From: Herbinix sp.
GTDB lineage: Bacteria > Bacillota > Clostridia > Lachnospirales > Lachnospiraceae
NCBI GenBank assembly: GCA_029256105.1
Contig: JAQSYO010000002.1
Span: 124,001-188,000, forward strand
DNA: 64,000 nt
Reading direction: 5' to 3'
The position numbers were made by a program, and so were the translations under genes. Numbering within the stretch: the stretch's first letter is position 1; the number at the start of each line of letters is the position of its first letter. The notes under the pieces were generated by a model. The model did no database searches and had not been told where the DNA came from. It saw only the letters and a program-made list of their open reading frames with translations. Shown piece by piece: positions 42,691-51,865 of this stretch.

Positions 42691-44622
42691 TTAATAAGCT
42701 TCTGATATGATTGAAATAGCTTTCTCCAATAGCTCATCTCGCTTTTCCCTCAAACCTTCCAGAGTTGGGGTTACGTAAATATCTGGTTCCAGCCCGACTC
42801 TCTGAGTCTGTTGCCCATTCGGATAAAAGATGGAAAGTCCCGTCATATTTGTGCTAATCACTCCAGGGAGCTTGATTTGTACTACATCACCATCAGCACC
42901 TACAGAAGGGCTACCGATAACCACCGCATCAGGAGCATTTCTTAAGGACATGACTGTGAATTCTGCTTGACTCTGAGTTCTTTCATCCATAAGGATGATT
43001 ATCCTTCCTTTATACAATGGCTTATCCTTTGCTGCTGGATCCTGCATTTTCATAAGTCCGCTACCGGAGGACTGTAATTCCGAATTAGAGAAACTACTTG
43101 GTATCAAGGGATTACAGAACCCGAATTTAACAAAGGGGGTAATCTCCGGAATTAGATATTCTGCAAGGCTGTACACAATAAAATCAGTAGGATAATTTCT
43201 CAGATCTATAATCAAACCTTCTGTATCCTCAAAATCCCTCATAAGCTTATCTATCTGACCTTTTTTCAAGGTTCCAGGATTGATATAACCAATTCTTCCA
43301 TCTTCTATAAGCTCTGATTTCTCATTGCCGGAGAGTATTTGTCTTTTATTCGTACAAGACACAGTAAGTGTCATTTCCTCATTACCACGAAGAATCTCCA
43401 TTTCTGCTTGTTGATTTTTTGATCCAAGAAGAGTAAAGCGGAATACATTAACAAAACGGTCTTTATCCGATAAAGATAGATACTTTCTGCAGTTTTCAAT
43501 TCTGTCTTCTATGCTGATACCATCCATGGAAATAATAATATCTCCTGGCTGAAGAGGATTAATTTTCGCATTATTCTGAAGGGCGACCTTGGAGATCACA
43601 ATATCTCCATCAATATTTAGAAATTCTACCGCGGGCATGTAAGTTCCAAAATAATCATTCAGAACGTTTTGATTATCCCTGAAATAAGCATGAGAATCGT
43701 GGATAAAGGTGGTAAGTTCTGAAGTTGCCAGTACATAGGAGAGCTGATCTTTTCCCTGAAGAAATACCGGAATCATCCGGTGCAATACCTGGTTCCAATC
43801 CTCTTCAATTATATCTTTATAAGGATAAAAATACTCAATAATATTCCAATAACGAAATAAAGATAGAAGACGCATACCGCTGTCCTCCGGTTTCATTCTT
43901 GAATAATTGTTCTCTGTTCCCATATTGATCCTGAAATCATTATCAGGAATAACTGCGTAGGCTTTCGAAGTATCCAAAACCTTAACCTCATTTAGTTTTT
44001 TTAGATAACTGCTTAAATCTGCTCCTAGTAAAGACTTATCTTCAATCCAGGATAAATCAGCTTCTAGAATTTTCTGTTCCTCCAGTAGCAGAAGTGCTTT
44101 CTGATAATCTTCATTTACCTCTGAAATCTCAAAAGGAAACTGCTTCAGCCATTTTACCATACCGTTCTGTGCATCTTCCTTCGTTTTTGCCTCCAGTATC
44201 TCTGGCATCACCCGGAATAATTCCATATCCCAGTTCAAATCGCCATTGGTAATGGAAGGATGACGGTATTTTGCAAAACCCCAGACTTTAGCTAGTGTAT
44301 AAAGATTTTCTTCCTGCATACTGCTAAGATTATTAATCCTAATCTTACTGTCTGCAGAAAATTCTGTGTCCATTAATCTTTTCGGTTTTTCAGCATTCTG
44401 CTTTTCAATATACAACATACTAAAATAAAATACTGCAAGGATAAATATGGTTCCAATAATTCCTGCAATCCATTTCTTTTTTGAATTTATTTTATTTCCC
44501 AAGTAACTGGCCCCTTTCGTTGGAGAAGCCATGTAAGCCTCTGTCATTTTTTGATCTGTAACTTTATCAATTATATCATTATTAAATATTTCTGCCAACA
44601 TATTCCAAGAAAAGATACACAT
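42691..44622 (-). CDS. Membrane-anchored S41 family protease with PDZ domain
   Basis: A 643-residue protein. The first 50 residues are cytoplasmic, followed by one transmembrane segment (about residues 52-71, WIAGIIGTIFILAVFYFSML). The extracytoplasmic part contains a helical N-terminal domain, a PDZ-like domain (about 345-400, INPLQPGDIIISMDGISIEDR) and an S41 tail-specific protease domain. In the last, the nucleophile is the second Ser-type position in DERTQSQAEFTVMSLRN, followed by GSPSVGADGDVV. The start is uncertain because no good ribosome binding site precedes the ATG at 44622 or the internal ATG at residue 8. It follows a lipoprotein gene by 30 bp and may process envelope proteins. 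Confidence 0.88.
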   Translation of the reverse strand: MCIFSWNMLAEIFNNDIIDKVTDQKMTEAYMASPTKGASYLGNKINSKKKWIAGIIGTIFILAVFYFSMLYIEKQNAEKPKRLMDTEFSADSKIRINNLSSMQEENLYTLAKVWGFAKYRHPSITNGDLNWDMELFRVMPEILEAKTKEDAQNGMVKWLKQFPFEISEVNEDYQKALLLLEEQKILEADLSWIEDKSLLGADLSSYLKKLNEVKVLDTSKAYAVIPDNDFRINMGTENNYSRMKPEDSGMRLLSLFRYWNIIEYFYPYKDIIEEDWNQVLHRMIPVFLQGKDQLSYVLATSELTTFIHDSHAYFRDNQNVLNDYFGTYMPAVEFLNIDGDIVISKVALQNNAKINPLQPGDIIISMDGISIEDRIENCRKYLSLSDKDRFVNVFRFTLLGSKNQQAEMEILRGNEEMTLTVSCTNKRQILSGNEKSELIEDGRIGYINPGTLKKGQIDKLMRDFEDTEGLIIDLRNYPTDFIVYSLAEYLIPEITPFVKFGFCNPLIPSSFSNSELQSSGSGLMKMQDPAAKDKPLYKGRIIILMDERTQSQAEFTVMSLRNAPDAVVIGSPSVGADGDVVQIKLPGVISTNMTGLSIFYPNGQQTQRVGLEPDIYVTPTLEGLREKRDELLEKAISIISEAY

Positions 44623-44652
44623 TACATTTTGATTATATATATAAAATAAAAT

Positions 44653-45273
44653 TTAATAGGTCCATTCCATATCCATCATTTCAATATTTATCATTGTATC
44701 AATGCTGTCTGATGGTGATTTTACTTGGCTTGTCATTACAGCTACTTCATATTTCGCTGCATCATATATCAGGACGATCAATATTTCTGCATAAAGCGCC
44801 TTATCATTAGCAATATCGTCATCCTCTAATGTATCAATAGTCTCAGTACTATTCGTAAGTTTTGACCTTGATGTAAAGGATTTGTTTCCTGTTTCAGTAT
44901 CTGTTTTTTCCTCAATTGTACTATCAGGTAAAACTTTTATTGAGTCTCGTAATTCGCTAAACAGTTTTTCAGCCTCCTCTTTACCACCCTTGCTGCTTTC
45001 AAATTTATGATAAAATAAAGAATTAGTATCCAAGTCACATGATAATTCGTATATCTGCTTTTTACCAAACGATACAATGTCATCAGTGCTTTTATTATTC
45101 TCTTCAAGAGTATCCTGTGTTACTTCTGTAACTATTTCCATTCCGTATCTTAATATCGTATCTTTAACAAATTCGATACGTTCTTTATCAGTGTTTGTCA
45201 TATCTACTTTATGGCACCCTATCATAAATCCCAATAATACGATTGATAATAATATTAACCTTAATTTCTTCAT
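44653..45273 (-). CDS. Putative lipoprotein of unknown function
   Basis: A 206-residue exported protein. The signal peptide (MKKLRLILLSIVLLGF) ends in a lipobox-like GFMIGC, so Cys20 would be lipidated. The rest is charged and acidic, with a long Glu/Asp/Ser/Thr-rich centre (residues about 110-145) and no recognisable domain. A strongly acidic TLEDDDIAND motif is near residue 145. GGGAGCTTTTGA precedes the ATG. It is 30 bp upstream of the S41 protease gene on the same strand, so it may be a partner or substrate of that protease. The first family assignment would need a profile search; none is offered here. Confidence 0.75.
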   Translation of the reverse strand: MKKLRLILLSIVLLGFMIGCHKVDMTNTDKERIEFVKDTILRYGMEIVTEVTQDTLEENNKSTDDIVSFGKKQIYELSCDLDTNSLFYHKFESSKGGKEEAEKLFSELRDSIKVLPDSTIEEKTDTETGNKSFTSRSKLTNSTETIDTLEDDDIANDKALYAEILIVLIYDAAKYEVAVMTSQVKSPSDSIDTMINIEMMDMEWTY

Positions 45274-45474
45274 TCAAAAGCTCCCTGATAAAATTTAAAA
45301 TATCTATAATTACTGAATTTTTGCTTTGTATACTCCGCTAAATTATTCCTTGATTCAATAGCAGTTAAAGAACAACCTTTCTCAAAAACAGGTAATAATG
45401 TGGCTTGTCCGGTTCCTATTAAATTTCAAGAACTTACACTCAATTGATTTATTTCTTTGAAAGCAAAAATGTCT

Positions 45475-45558
45475 TTATATAGTTCTGTTAATGATATACA
45501 TAGGTTGAGGGCTAAATACGCACGCAGGCTTAATATCCATCTTTGGCATGAATTCCAT
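45475..45558 (-). pseudogene. Truncated N-terminus of a flavin reductase-like protein
   Basis: A 27-residue frame with a strong AAAGGAGCG ribosome binding site. The encoded MPKMDIKPACVFSPQPMYIIN resembles the opening of flavin reductase-family proteins, in which a Lys-Pro ... Tyr/Ser-Pro-Gln-Pro-Val/Met motif is usual (about 180 residues when complete). The frame then hits a stop, and no further homologous sequence is visible. It lies just beside the degenerate tRNA 3' end at 45775. A genuine small peptide cannot be excluded. Confidence 0.45.
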
Positions 45559-45724
45559 CGCTCCTTTATTTAAATTTTGAAGGTTCTTTATTATAGATAA
45601 CATTAGTAAACTAAAATTAGATTGTAATTTATATTTTACTTCATTATATACTGTTAAATTTAGGAAATCAATCAAGAATGGAAAAAGCGTAGTAATAACA
45701 ATAATGCAGAAGTGTACACCAATA

Positions 45725-45799
45725 AAAAACCGCTAACCCGTGTATTATAAGGATTAGCGATCATTTTTCTTGGGCGTGAGACTGGATTCGAATTCGATA
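45725..45799 (-). repeat. Degenerate tRNA-Gly 3' end with its terminator-like hairpin (att remnant)
   Basis: A hairpin (CGCTAA...TTAGCG, 45732-45762) is followed by GGCGTGAGACTGGATTCGAA (45776-45795), which matches the last bases of tRNA-Gly with three or four differences. The arrangement hairpin-spacer-tRNA 3' end is the same as at 48318, 50495 and 63245. Confidence 0.55.
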
Positions 45800-46148
45800 T
45801 TCTTTCTGGCATAAAGGATTCCCATCAATTCCTTAAACTGTTCCTTTAGGAAAAGTATATGGAAAAGCAAACAAATATTGAGCGAAACCATATCAGAAAT
45901 CAAGAATTAAGTGTGAATTATTCCCGTTAAGTGGCATTTCTTCAAATAAATATTTCCTTCTGTTTTCTCCCTAGGGTATTATCATCATACAAATGTTCAC
46001 GTGTATTTGAATATTTAATTACTTCCATTTTTATCCTCTTCGTATATAATAATTGAATATTCTAATTATGATTAATCTTTTTTCTTGATTTCTTTCAGCT
46101 TTTAAATATCATTGCATGAGAAGATAGATATCTTTCATGCAATTATTT

Positions 46149-46868
46149 CTAAAAAAAAGGGTCACCTATTTTATTATTGTTTAAATGTTTATATGATAAA
46201 TTGGGGGTTCTAGGAAGTGGATCTAATGTTGTTTGCAAAATTTTTAATTCCTCTAACCATTCATTTCTATGATCTTCTTTATTATCTATAGTTATTTCAT
46301 TGCCAAATACAATGCGTGTCTTATCAGTCATTGAAGGCTGTTCTAAATATATAGGTAATATTGTTTTTTGGGTTAAATATGACAAACTAAAGATACCATT
46401 ATATATTCTATCTATGCTGTTGTTATTTATATCTGATATAGTCCCTTGTGGAAATATTAGCACGTGCCTTGACGAAGATACATTTTTTAAATATTTAGTT
46501 AAATTTATTAATGCATTTGTCATATCTCCAGATGAGTTCCTGTTTACTCCGACTAAATCATAATATTTAGATACAAATGACATAAGTTTTTTATTTTCTA
46601 CCCATTCTTTTTTTGATAGTATTCTTATGTTATCATGTAATAATCCTAATATAATAGCATCAAAATCACTTAAATGATTAGATGCGATAATGTAATCTTT
46701 GCGTTCTAAATCAGGCATATTATGTAATTCTACGTTAAATAATTTAAATATTCCTTTTTTATAATCCTCTTTATTATTAATATCTACTCCTAAATCTATT
46801 AGTTTTTGTAAAAATACTTCTAAGTAGCTAGTAGCATCCTCTCCACTGAAACTAAAATTATTATCCAA
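46149..46868 (-). CDS. PlsC-like lysophospholipid acyltransferase
   Basis: A 239-residue acyltransferase. The catalytic motif NHLSDFD (NHx4D, about residues 67-73) and the substrate-binding motif FPQGTISD (about 153-160) define the 1-acylglycerol-3-phosphate acyltransferase superfamily. There is no strong transmembrane segment. It is smaller in hydrophobicity than housekeeping PlsC and starts with a long acidic N-terminal region, so it may be a specialised enzyme from the accessory region. The upstream sequence has GGAGGATTAATTTT before the ATG. It lies in the region of tRNA-Gly remnants and has a lower G+C content than the core genes, suggesting horizontal origin. The substrate is unknown. 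Confidence 0.85.
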   Translation of the reverse strand: MDNNFSFSGEDATSYLEVFLQKLIDLGVDINNKEDYKKGIFKLFNVELHNMPDLERKDYIIASNHLSDFDAIILGLLHDNIRILSKKEWVENKKLMSFVSKYYDLVGVNRNSSGDMTNALINLTKYLKNVSSSRHVLIFPQGTISDINNNSIDRIYNGIFSLSYLTQKTILPIYLEQPSMTDKTRIVFGNEITIDNKEDHRNEWLEELKILQTTLDPLPRTPNLSYKHLNNNKIGDPFF

Positions 46869-47297
46869 AATTAATCCTCCAACTTAATAATAGCATAAAT
46901 CATTTCTTTACACATTTTAGCATGACAAAATTCACCGAATTCTGTATTTATCACAGATTGCGCCTATTATAACATAAACTTATTTTATTGACAACCGTCC
47001 TCAATAACAGTTGCACATCACAAATATTTATGGGTATTATCTATTAACAAGTATTTTATCATTATGTAGAATAATCGCTTTTGCTGCGTTCCTATTGCCA
47101 TGCTGCATACCTACCTTTGTATTTTTAATTACTATTTATCTATTTATATATTTCCTATAGAGGAACAATTTGCGCATCATTAGTGTATTCTCATAGGAAT
47201 TCAGAAGTGTACACCTAACGAATTCTAACCCCTCGAATAAATACTGATAGAAATTCCAGCACATCCAATTTTTACGTACTTAAGAGGGTTCTCAATT

Positions 47298-47942
47298 TCA
47301 TTTATGAGCAACCAGTAGGGTTGTATTCTCTAAACGAAATACTTTTTCAATATTCCGGAATCCAGCGCTATTTAGCATTCCTATTTGGTTTTCGATGGTA
47401 CATGGAGTATCATAGTGGTAAAATTCTGTTTCAGCGATATTTAGTTCTTTTCGTATACGTGCATTTTCTGAAAAATAAAAGTTCTCTTCTTCCTGGTTTT
47501 CTACCATATAATCACATTCAATGTATATGCCATCGGGTGTCAAAGCCTGATATATTTTATTGTAAAGTCCAATTTTTAAAGTGTGAGAAAAGTGATGCAT
47601 TGTTTGAAAAGATATGGTACATTCATATTTTCCTATACCAAAGGGAACGTCAAAATAGCTACCGCATATGAGACGCATGGATTTATCAGGGTACTTTAGT
47701 TTCAATTTATCAAGCATAGCTTGAGTTAAATCAATTCCTGTTATATCTAAGTCTGGTATTTTTTTTACGATTTCGTCAAGCTCAAGACCGGTTCCACAGC
47801 CGAGGTCGAGCAGTGATTTACAGGTGGGGGGAATAAGCTTTGACATTTCGACATACCCCTCTTTACATCCTATAACATAGGTAAGCATATGTTCATCATA
47901 TCCATCAACACGTTCCGTGAAGAAACTAGACATTTTTTCCAT
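47298..47942 (-). CDS. Class I SAM-dependent methyltransferase
   Basis: A 214-residue methyltransferase with the Rossmann-like fold. Motif I is LLDLGCGTGLELDEI (about residues 44-58), the acidic residue binding SAM is in TGIDLTQAMLDKL, and motif IV is YECTISFQTMHHFSH. It is clearly related to the methyltransferase at 51866-52516 (GCGTGLE, CGS, MHHF and closing IEN/E-I-N motifs), so the two are paralogues on either side of a tRNA-Gly copy. AAGGAGACT precedes the ATG. No neighbouring gene indicates its substrate. It may methylate a small molecule or serve as self-protection; unassigned. Confidence 0.9.
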   Translation of the reverse strand: MEKMSSFFTERVDGYDEHMLTYVIGCKEGYVEMSKLIPPTCKSLLDLGCGTGLELDEIVKKIPDLDITGIDLTQAMLDKLKLKYPDKSMRLICGSYFDVPFGIGKYECTISFQTMHHFSHTLKIGLYNKIYQALTPDGIYIECDYMVENQEEENFYFSENARIRKELNIAETEFYHYDTPCTIENQIGMLNSAGFRNIEKVFRLENTTLLVAHK

Positions 47943-48162
47943 AAATAGTCTCCTTAATATTTGATTATGTAAAACATTTTATCATTTAAATAGTTATATA
48001 TCGACCGCAAATATTTTTTTAATAAAGTTTGAGCCAGTTCATACTGAACCAGTTCTTTTCGTGGCTATTTACATCAATAAATATGAGTTTGATAACCGAA
48101 ATTATTGAAATTTCTTGAATAACGTAAGATCATAATGAGAAATTTACTCAATTTATTCCATA

Positions 48163-48268
48163 TTAAATTCCGCTCCATTCAAAAGAAAAAGGATGGTTTC
48201 AAGCTTTATCTTAAAAAGAAAAGGAAATCCTTGAATATTTTCTCTATCAGCAAGGAACTATGCGATCC
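48163..48268 (+). pseudogene. Tyrosine integrase fragment (decayed copy 1)
   Basis: This stretch aligns over about 100 nt with 50002-50107 in the larger integrase remnant, including CTTT.TCTATCAGCAAG near its right end and GAAAAAGGATG / GAAAAAAGATG near its left. Stops and indels destroy the frame. It lies 100 nt from a tRNA-Gly 3' remnant, as the other integrase remnants do. Confidence 0.7.
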
Positions 48269-48317
48269 CCATACGTAAAAGGATGTTACATACATCCTGC
48301 TAACATGATTTCCAAGC

Positions 48318-48391
48318 AACAAAAAATCGCAAATCCTTGATTTGTAAGGATTTGCGATACTTTTCAACTAAGCGCGAGACGGGATTCGAAC
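48318..48391 (-). repeat. Partial tRNA-Gly 3' end with terminator hairpin (att-like site)
   Basis: GCGCGAGACGGGATTCGAAC (48372-48391) equals the last 20 nt of the tRNA-Gly gene (acceptor and T arms); identity stops there. It is preceded by a 15-bp hairpin (CGCAAATCCTT...AAGGATTTGCG, 48328-48358) much like that beside the intact tRNA at 50549. This is the expected scar of an element integrated at the tRNA 3' end. Confidence 0.8.
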
Positions 48392-48543
48392 AAATCCCCG
48401 CACACAAAAATACTGATAAATAGGAGGTTTGCGGCTTCTGATATTTATCTGCACACATTCTTGCACATTGGATGTGTGTTTTTTTTATGTAAAATTGATT
48501 TGCTAATGTGAAAAACTGCGAAGTAATTCGACGGCGGAAATGC

Positions 48544-49410
48544 TTATACTTTGCGATATTTTTCAGATAGCAATACATATAATGTTATCCATTTATTGGG
48601 TTCACCTGTTTTCCCAACCTCAAAATACGGAAAGGATTTATCAAGAATATATTTACCATCATTATCTTTTTTGCTATCTAACAATTCTAACGCTTTATTA
48701 CAATTAGAATGATTCGCCCCGCCAAGAACCGAAAGACCGTATATAGTCATTTGTAAACCCAATTTCACATGGTCAAATGGATAATATGTCCCCACCATTT
48801 CTTCAATGATTGCCTTTCCTTGGTTATCAGGGTGGAATGCAACGTAATGGCTGATATAAAAGTTTATCAGCGATTTAAACTGTGGCAGAATAACGCCAAT
48901 CTTTTTCAACTCCGCCGCAAGCAAAAGGTAGGTTGTAGTTTGTCTGTAGCACCCCATGTCGGGAAGCTTAGAGTCGTTTGTTTTCTTAGTTTTGTCCAGA
49001 CACCGGCATGTACCATCTTCCCGTATGGTGGAAAATGCTATAGATATTTCTTCTTTCACCCATGTATGCTCGTAATAACCAAGGGATACCAAATTCCTTA
49101 ATAGCAATATTTTGGCACATTTCATACTGCGATTCATATTCCTAATGACACGTTCAATATAATCATCAATAGGAACATCAAAGCGTGTTACGCCAAATTC
49201 CGCAAGCGCACATAAAGCAGTGACATCTTCCCATTTTTTATTAAGCTTAAACTTATCCATAATTAACCTGACAGTGTCTGACTTCAATAAATCGTCATAA
49301 GTCTTTTTTACTTCAGAATCATCTTTTGGAATATCTAAAAGCTCTATCATTGTGCGGTATTTTACCTCTGGGGTTTCCCTTTCAAGAAGCCAATAAATTA
49401 CATTGTTCAT
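48544..49410 (-). CDS. Protein with alpha-helical (prenyltransferase-like) repeats, unknown function
   Basis: A 288-residue soluble protein. The sequence is built of paired helices with aromatic and Gly-rich turns, such as ITIYGLSVLGGANHSN and CYRQTTTYLLLAAELKKIG, resembling terpenoid cyclase/prenyltransferase alpha-alpha barrels that are found in uncharacterised proteins of Clostridia. It opens with MNNVIYWLLERETPEVKYRTMIELLD, which I recall from such proteins. No metal-binding CxH set is clear. GAAAGAAGTGGT precedes the ATG. It is the only intact gene between the att-like site at 48372 and the tRNA-Gly at 50549, so it is probably cargo of a lost integrative element. Confidence 0.7.
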   Translation of the reverse strand: MNNVIYWLLERETPEVKYRTMIELLDIPKDDSEVKKTYDDLLKSDTVRLIMDKFKLNKKWEDVTALCALAEFGVTRFDVPIDDYIERVIRNMNRSMKCAKILLLRNLVSLGYYEHTWVKEEISIAFSTIREDGTCRCLDKTKKTNDSKLPDMGCYRQTTTYLLLAAELKKIGVILPQFKSLINFYISHYVAFHPDNQGKAIIEEMVGTYYPFDHVKLGLQMTIYGLSVLGGANHSNCNKALELLDSKKDNDGKYILDKSFPYFEVGKTGEPNKWITLYVLLSEKYRKV

Positions 49411-49560
49411 TGATGTACCACTTCTTTCTTTTCAATATTTCGTAGAATATTTCCGTACATTATGCTATTCAAAAAATATAAGCTCTTAACTAAAGCACTT
49501 TTGCTTTGAATTTCACAAATTGTATATACTGCTGATTATCTATATCGTCAATTGCACCGT

Positions 49561-49686
49561 TCACCTACGCTTCAATGGATTGTCCAACATTCCCTTACTG
49601 AAAGAGAGAAAAACAAAATCACCTGCTTCAACAATGCCGGAGTACGCCCATTCCTCATTTACTTCATGCCTTATAACTTTTGACAT
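49561..49686 (-). pseudogene. Truncated RidA/YjgF-family gene (N-terminal 41 codons)
   Basis: A strong GGAGGT site and an ATG start a frame whose protein begins MSKVIRHEVNEEWAYSGIVE and continues AGDFVFLSFSKG. This matches the N-terminal beta-strand region of a Rid-family subgroup (normally 120-150 residues), but it runs into a TGA after 41 codons with no continuation. The complete RidA at 56049 is a different, longer sequence. The fragment marks decay or rearrangement in the integration hotspot. Confidence 0.7.
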
Positions 49687-49904
49687 AGCAACCTCCATAA
49701 TATAAATAATCCTCGTTGTTAACTTCTAATTAATAGTTTTTTTGCAGCATTTGTAAAATAAATAAAAATTTATTTTATTATACATTTCTAAATATAGGAA
49801 GTCAATTGATTATACAAAGTGTATATCTACACATACCGTAAAGAGTACCCTTTTCAAAACAGACATGATACGCCATTACCACATTCAAACTTTCAAGAAA
49901 AGAA

Positions 49905-50510
49905 ATGAACAACATGAAAACCATCCTTCACGCCGTATTTAAGCTTGCTATGGATTTCGAGATACTTACAGTCAATCCTTTGCTGAACGCACGTACTGAA
50001 GCGAAAATCCGCTCAGTTCAGAAGAAAAAAGATGATTTGAAGCTTTACCTTGAAAATGAGATGGAAATCCTCGAAGCGTTTCTCTATCAGCAAGAAACGA
50101 TTGAAGCCTATGCAATCCTGATGGACTTTCAAATAGGGATCCGAGTTGGAGAACTTGTAGTCCTGACAAAGGAAGATATGCTCGATAACGAAGTCTATAT
50201 TCACAAGATGGAGATTGTGGACGAGGAGAAAGCAGACGGGAAATATATCCGTAAAGGCTACAAGATAGTGGAGTTCGTAAAACATGATATATCATCCGGT
50301 TATCGTACTATTCCGTTGACAGATAAGGCTCAGAAGATTTTAGAAGAGGTTAAAAAGCTTTCAGAAGGTTGTGAGTATCTGTTCACACAAAGTAACGGTG
50401 AAAGACTGGCCAGCAGAAGCTTTAACTACTGGTTAGCAAAATACTGTAGGGATGCAGGAAGCTCTTTTAAAAGCAGTAATTGTATCCGCCGGACAATAAA
50501 AAATCTCAAA
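49905..50510 (+). pseudogene. Truncated tyrosine recombinase (integrase) abutting tRNA-Gly
   Basis: A partial integrase. It begins in the core-binding domain (MKTILHAVFKLAMDFEILTVNP) and continues into the catalytic domain with the first catalytic Arg in QIGIRVGELVVLTKED and the beta-hairpin GYRTIPLTDKAQKIL. The frame reaches the box II region (SSNCIRRT), where the usual His is Asn. Homology ends exactly at the AATAAAAAATC that starts the tRNA-flanking hairpin, so the C-terminal Tyr is lost. Beyond 50510 the frame runs antisense through the tRNA and is not coding. N-terminal DNA-binding domain is also lost. It is probably inactive. Confidence 0.85.
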
Positions 50511-50540
50511 TCCTTGGTTTATAAGGATTTGAGACCATTT
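50495..50540 (-). terminator. Terminator of tRNA-Gly copy 1
   Basis: TCTCAAATCCTT pairs with AAGGATTTGAGA and is followed on the minus strand by a run of T, directly after the tRNA 3' end. Confidence 0.8.
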
Positions 50541-50547
50541 CTAGACA

Positions 50548-50619
50548 AGCGCGAGACGGGATTCGAACCCGCGACCTCTGCCTTGGCAAGGCAATACTCC
50601 ACCACTGAGCCACTCGCGC
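50548..50619 (-). tRNA. tRNA-Gly (anticodon GCC), copy 1
   Basis: On the minus strand the gene reads GCGCGAG ... CTCGCGC, with a full cloverleaf: 7-bp acceptor stem, D arm (GCTC/GAGT), anticodon loop TTGCCAA (anticodon GCC), T arm with TTCGAAT loop and U73 discriminator. CCA is not encoded. It is identical over 71 nt to the copy at 63281-63351. Its 3' end is the insertion target of integrase-bearing elements, as shown by the adjacent integrase remnant and two partial copies nearby. Confidence 0.98.
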
Positions 50620-50650
50620 GTATTTTATTTAATACGGGTGCAAGAGATAT

Positions 50651-50678
50651 GATATAATAAAAGAGGGGTATTTGTCAA
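50651..50678 (-). promoter_or_regulatory. Promoter of tRNA-Gly copy 1
   Basis: On the minus strand TTGACA (50673-50678) and TATATC (50651-50656) are spaced by 16 bp, about 30 bp from the tRNA 5' end. The tRNA thus has its own promoter. Confidence 0.75.
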
Positions 50679-50902
50679 TACCTCATATTAAATTTTATAA
50701 AAAAATTCAAATGTATTTTTAAATTCCATTTAAAGTAGAATTTACTTTTCATGTAACCATTAAAAAACACGCAAGTCCCAATAATGTAAGGATGTGCGTG
50801 TCAAAAGCTATAGGAGAGTGGCATTCGAAAAGATCTAACACGAAAGATACGGATAAACAGGAGAGTGGAAGTCTCAATTTTATTCAAGCTCATTCATTCC
50901 TA

Positions 50903-51532
50903 TCATTCTGACCACTGCATCTGGGTATCTGGAATCCCCATCTTTCTACATTCTTCACAGACATGTTTCTTTTCTTCAAGATTCCCAATCGTATATTTCA
51001 ATATTCTATTACGGAAAACAATGTACTTCATATTTCCTGCTTTAAAATCAACAAACCAATTAACACCCTTATTCACATCAGAAATCATAACTTTTGAAAC
51101 CAAATTAGGAAAGTCATTCTGAGAAGCTGTAAAATATATTACAGTCCAGTATCTAGGTGTGCCATTCGTTTTCCACATTTCAACCTTGTTAATGAAAATA
51201 GCATCTAATATAGATTCGTCATCAATACTTTCCTTTATTAAAACGCCTTCATATAAACCTGTATCCTCAGCTACTATTGCGTCGGTACCACAGGTATGAA
51301 CTTCTTTCATACCATCTATTACTAAATTATCCTTAATCAATACGTCAACAGAGACATTAAACACTTTACTTAATATTATTAGTTTATTAATATCAGGCAG
51401 AGCAATATCAGCTTCCCATTTCGAAATTGATTGTCTACTTACCTTGCAGCTTTCTGCCAAGTTCTCTTGCGAAAATCCATTTTCTTTACGTAATAATTGA
51501 ATCTTTTCTGATAGTTTCATATTATTATCCAT
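50903..51532 (-). CDS. XRE family regulator with C-terminal Cys-containing domain
   Basis: A 209-residue DNA-binding protein. The helix-turn-helix is at about residues 6-62 (LSEKIQLLRKENGFSQENLAESC then VSRQSISKWEADIALPDINKL), a form common in Firmicutes. The C-terminal 130 residues form an alpha/beta domain with a late Cys pair (CEECRK) and no recognised ligand-binding family. AAAGGAATGG is upstream of the ATG. It is transcribed alone, 280 bp from tRNA-Gly copy 1 and 330 bp from a methyltransferase gene. It may regulate one of the accessory-region genes; the target is unknown. Confidence 0.85.
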   Translation of the reverse strand: MDNNMKLSEKIQLLRKENGFSQENLAESCKVSRQSISKWEADIALPDINKLIILSKVFNVSVDVLIKDNLVIDGMKEVHTCGTDAIVAEDTGLYEGVLIKESIDDESILDAIFINKVEMWKTNGTPRYWTVIYFTASQNDFPNLVSKVMISDVNKGVNWFVDFKAGNMKYIVFRNRILKYTIGNLEEKKHVCEECRKMGIPDTQMQWSE

Positions 51533-51865
51533 TCCATTCCTTTTGAAATAATTCTACTATACTAATATGCAATTCACAACCAACTATAAAGTGCATTTAT
51601 GCAACTGAAAAGCGCATGCAATTGTGCTCATAATTTTTAAACAATAATATTTCTAAATTCTTCCTGCGACAATTCTTTTCCATGGCGTAAATACATAAGC
51701 TAATTCCCAAATTGTTCAGCTCAAGCGGGTCAAAAGCATCCGCTATTATAGCAATCTTATTTGTCAATGCCAACATTTTTCAGTAATGATCAGAAACTAA
51801 TAAATCAAATAAATCGTCGTGAACAATGAACTAAGTAGTTCTTTGAACACGACGAATTATGTGAT

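Noticed and set aside
46868-47298. Possible gene in the 430-bp gap between the acyltransferase and methyltransferase genes.
   Set aside because: Only A+T-rich sequence and one copy of the CAGAAGTGTACACC repeat are visible; no frame with a start signal.
48300-48578. A 92-residue minus-strand frame across the att-like site.
   Set aside because: It reads through the hairpin and tRNA fragment and overlaps the end of a real gene; no start signal.
50511-50657. Extension of the integrase frame through the tRNA-Gly region.
   Set aside because: The translated end (FEPATSALARQYSTTEP) is the product of reading a tRNA gene antisense, so it is not coding.
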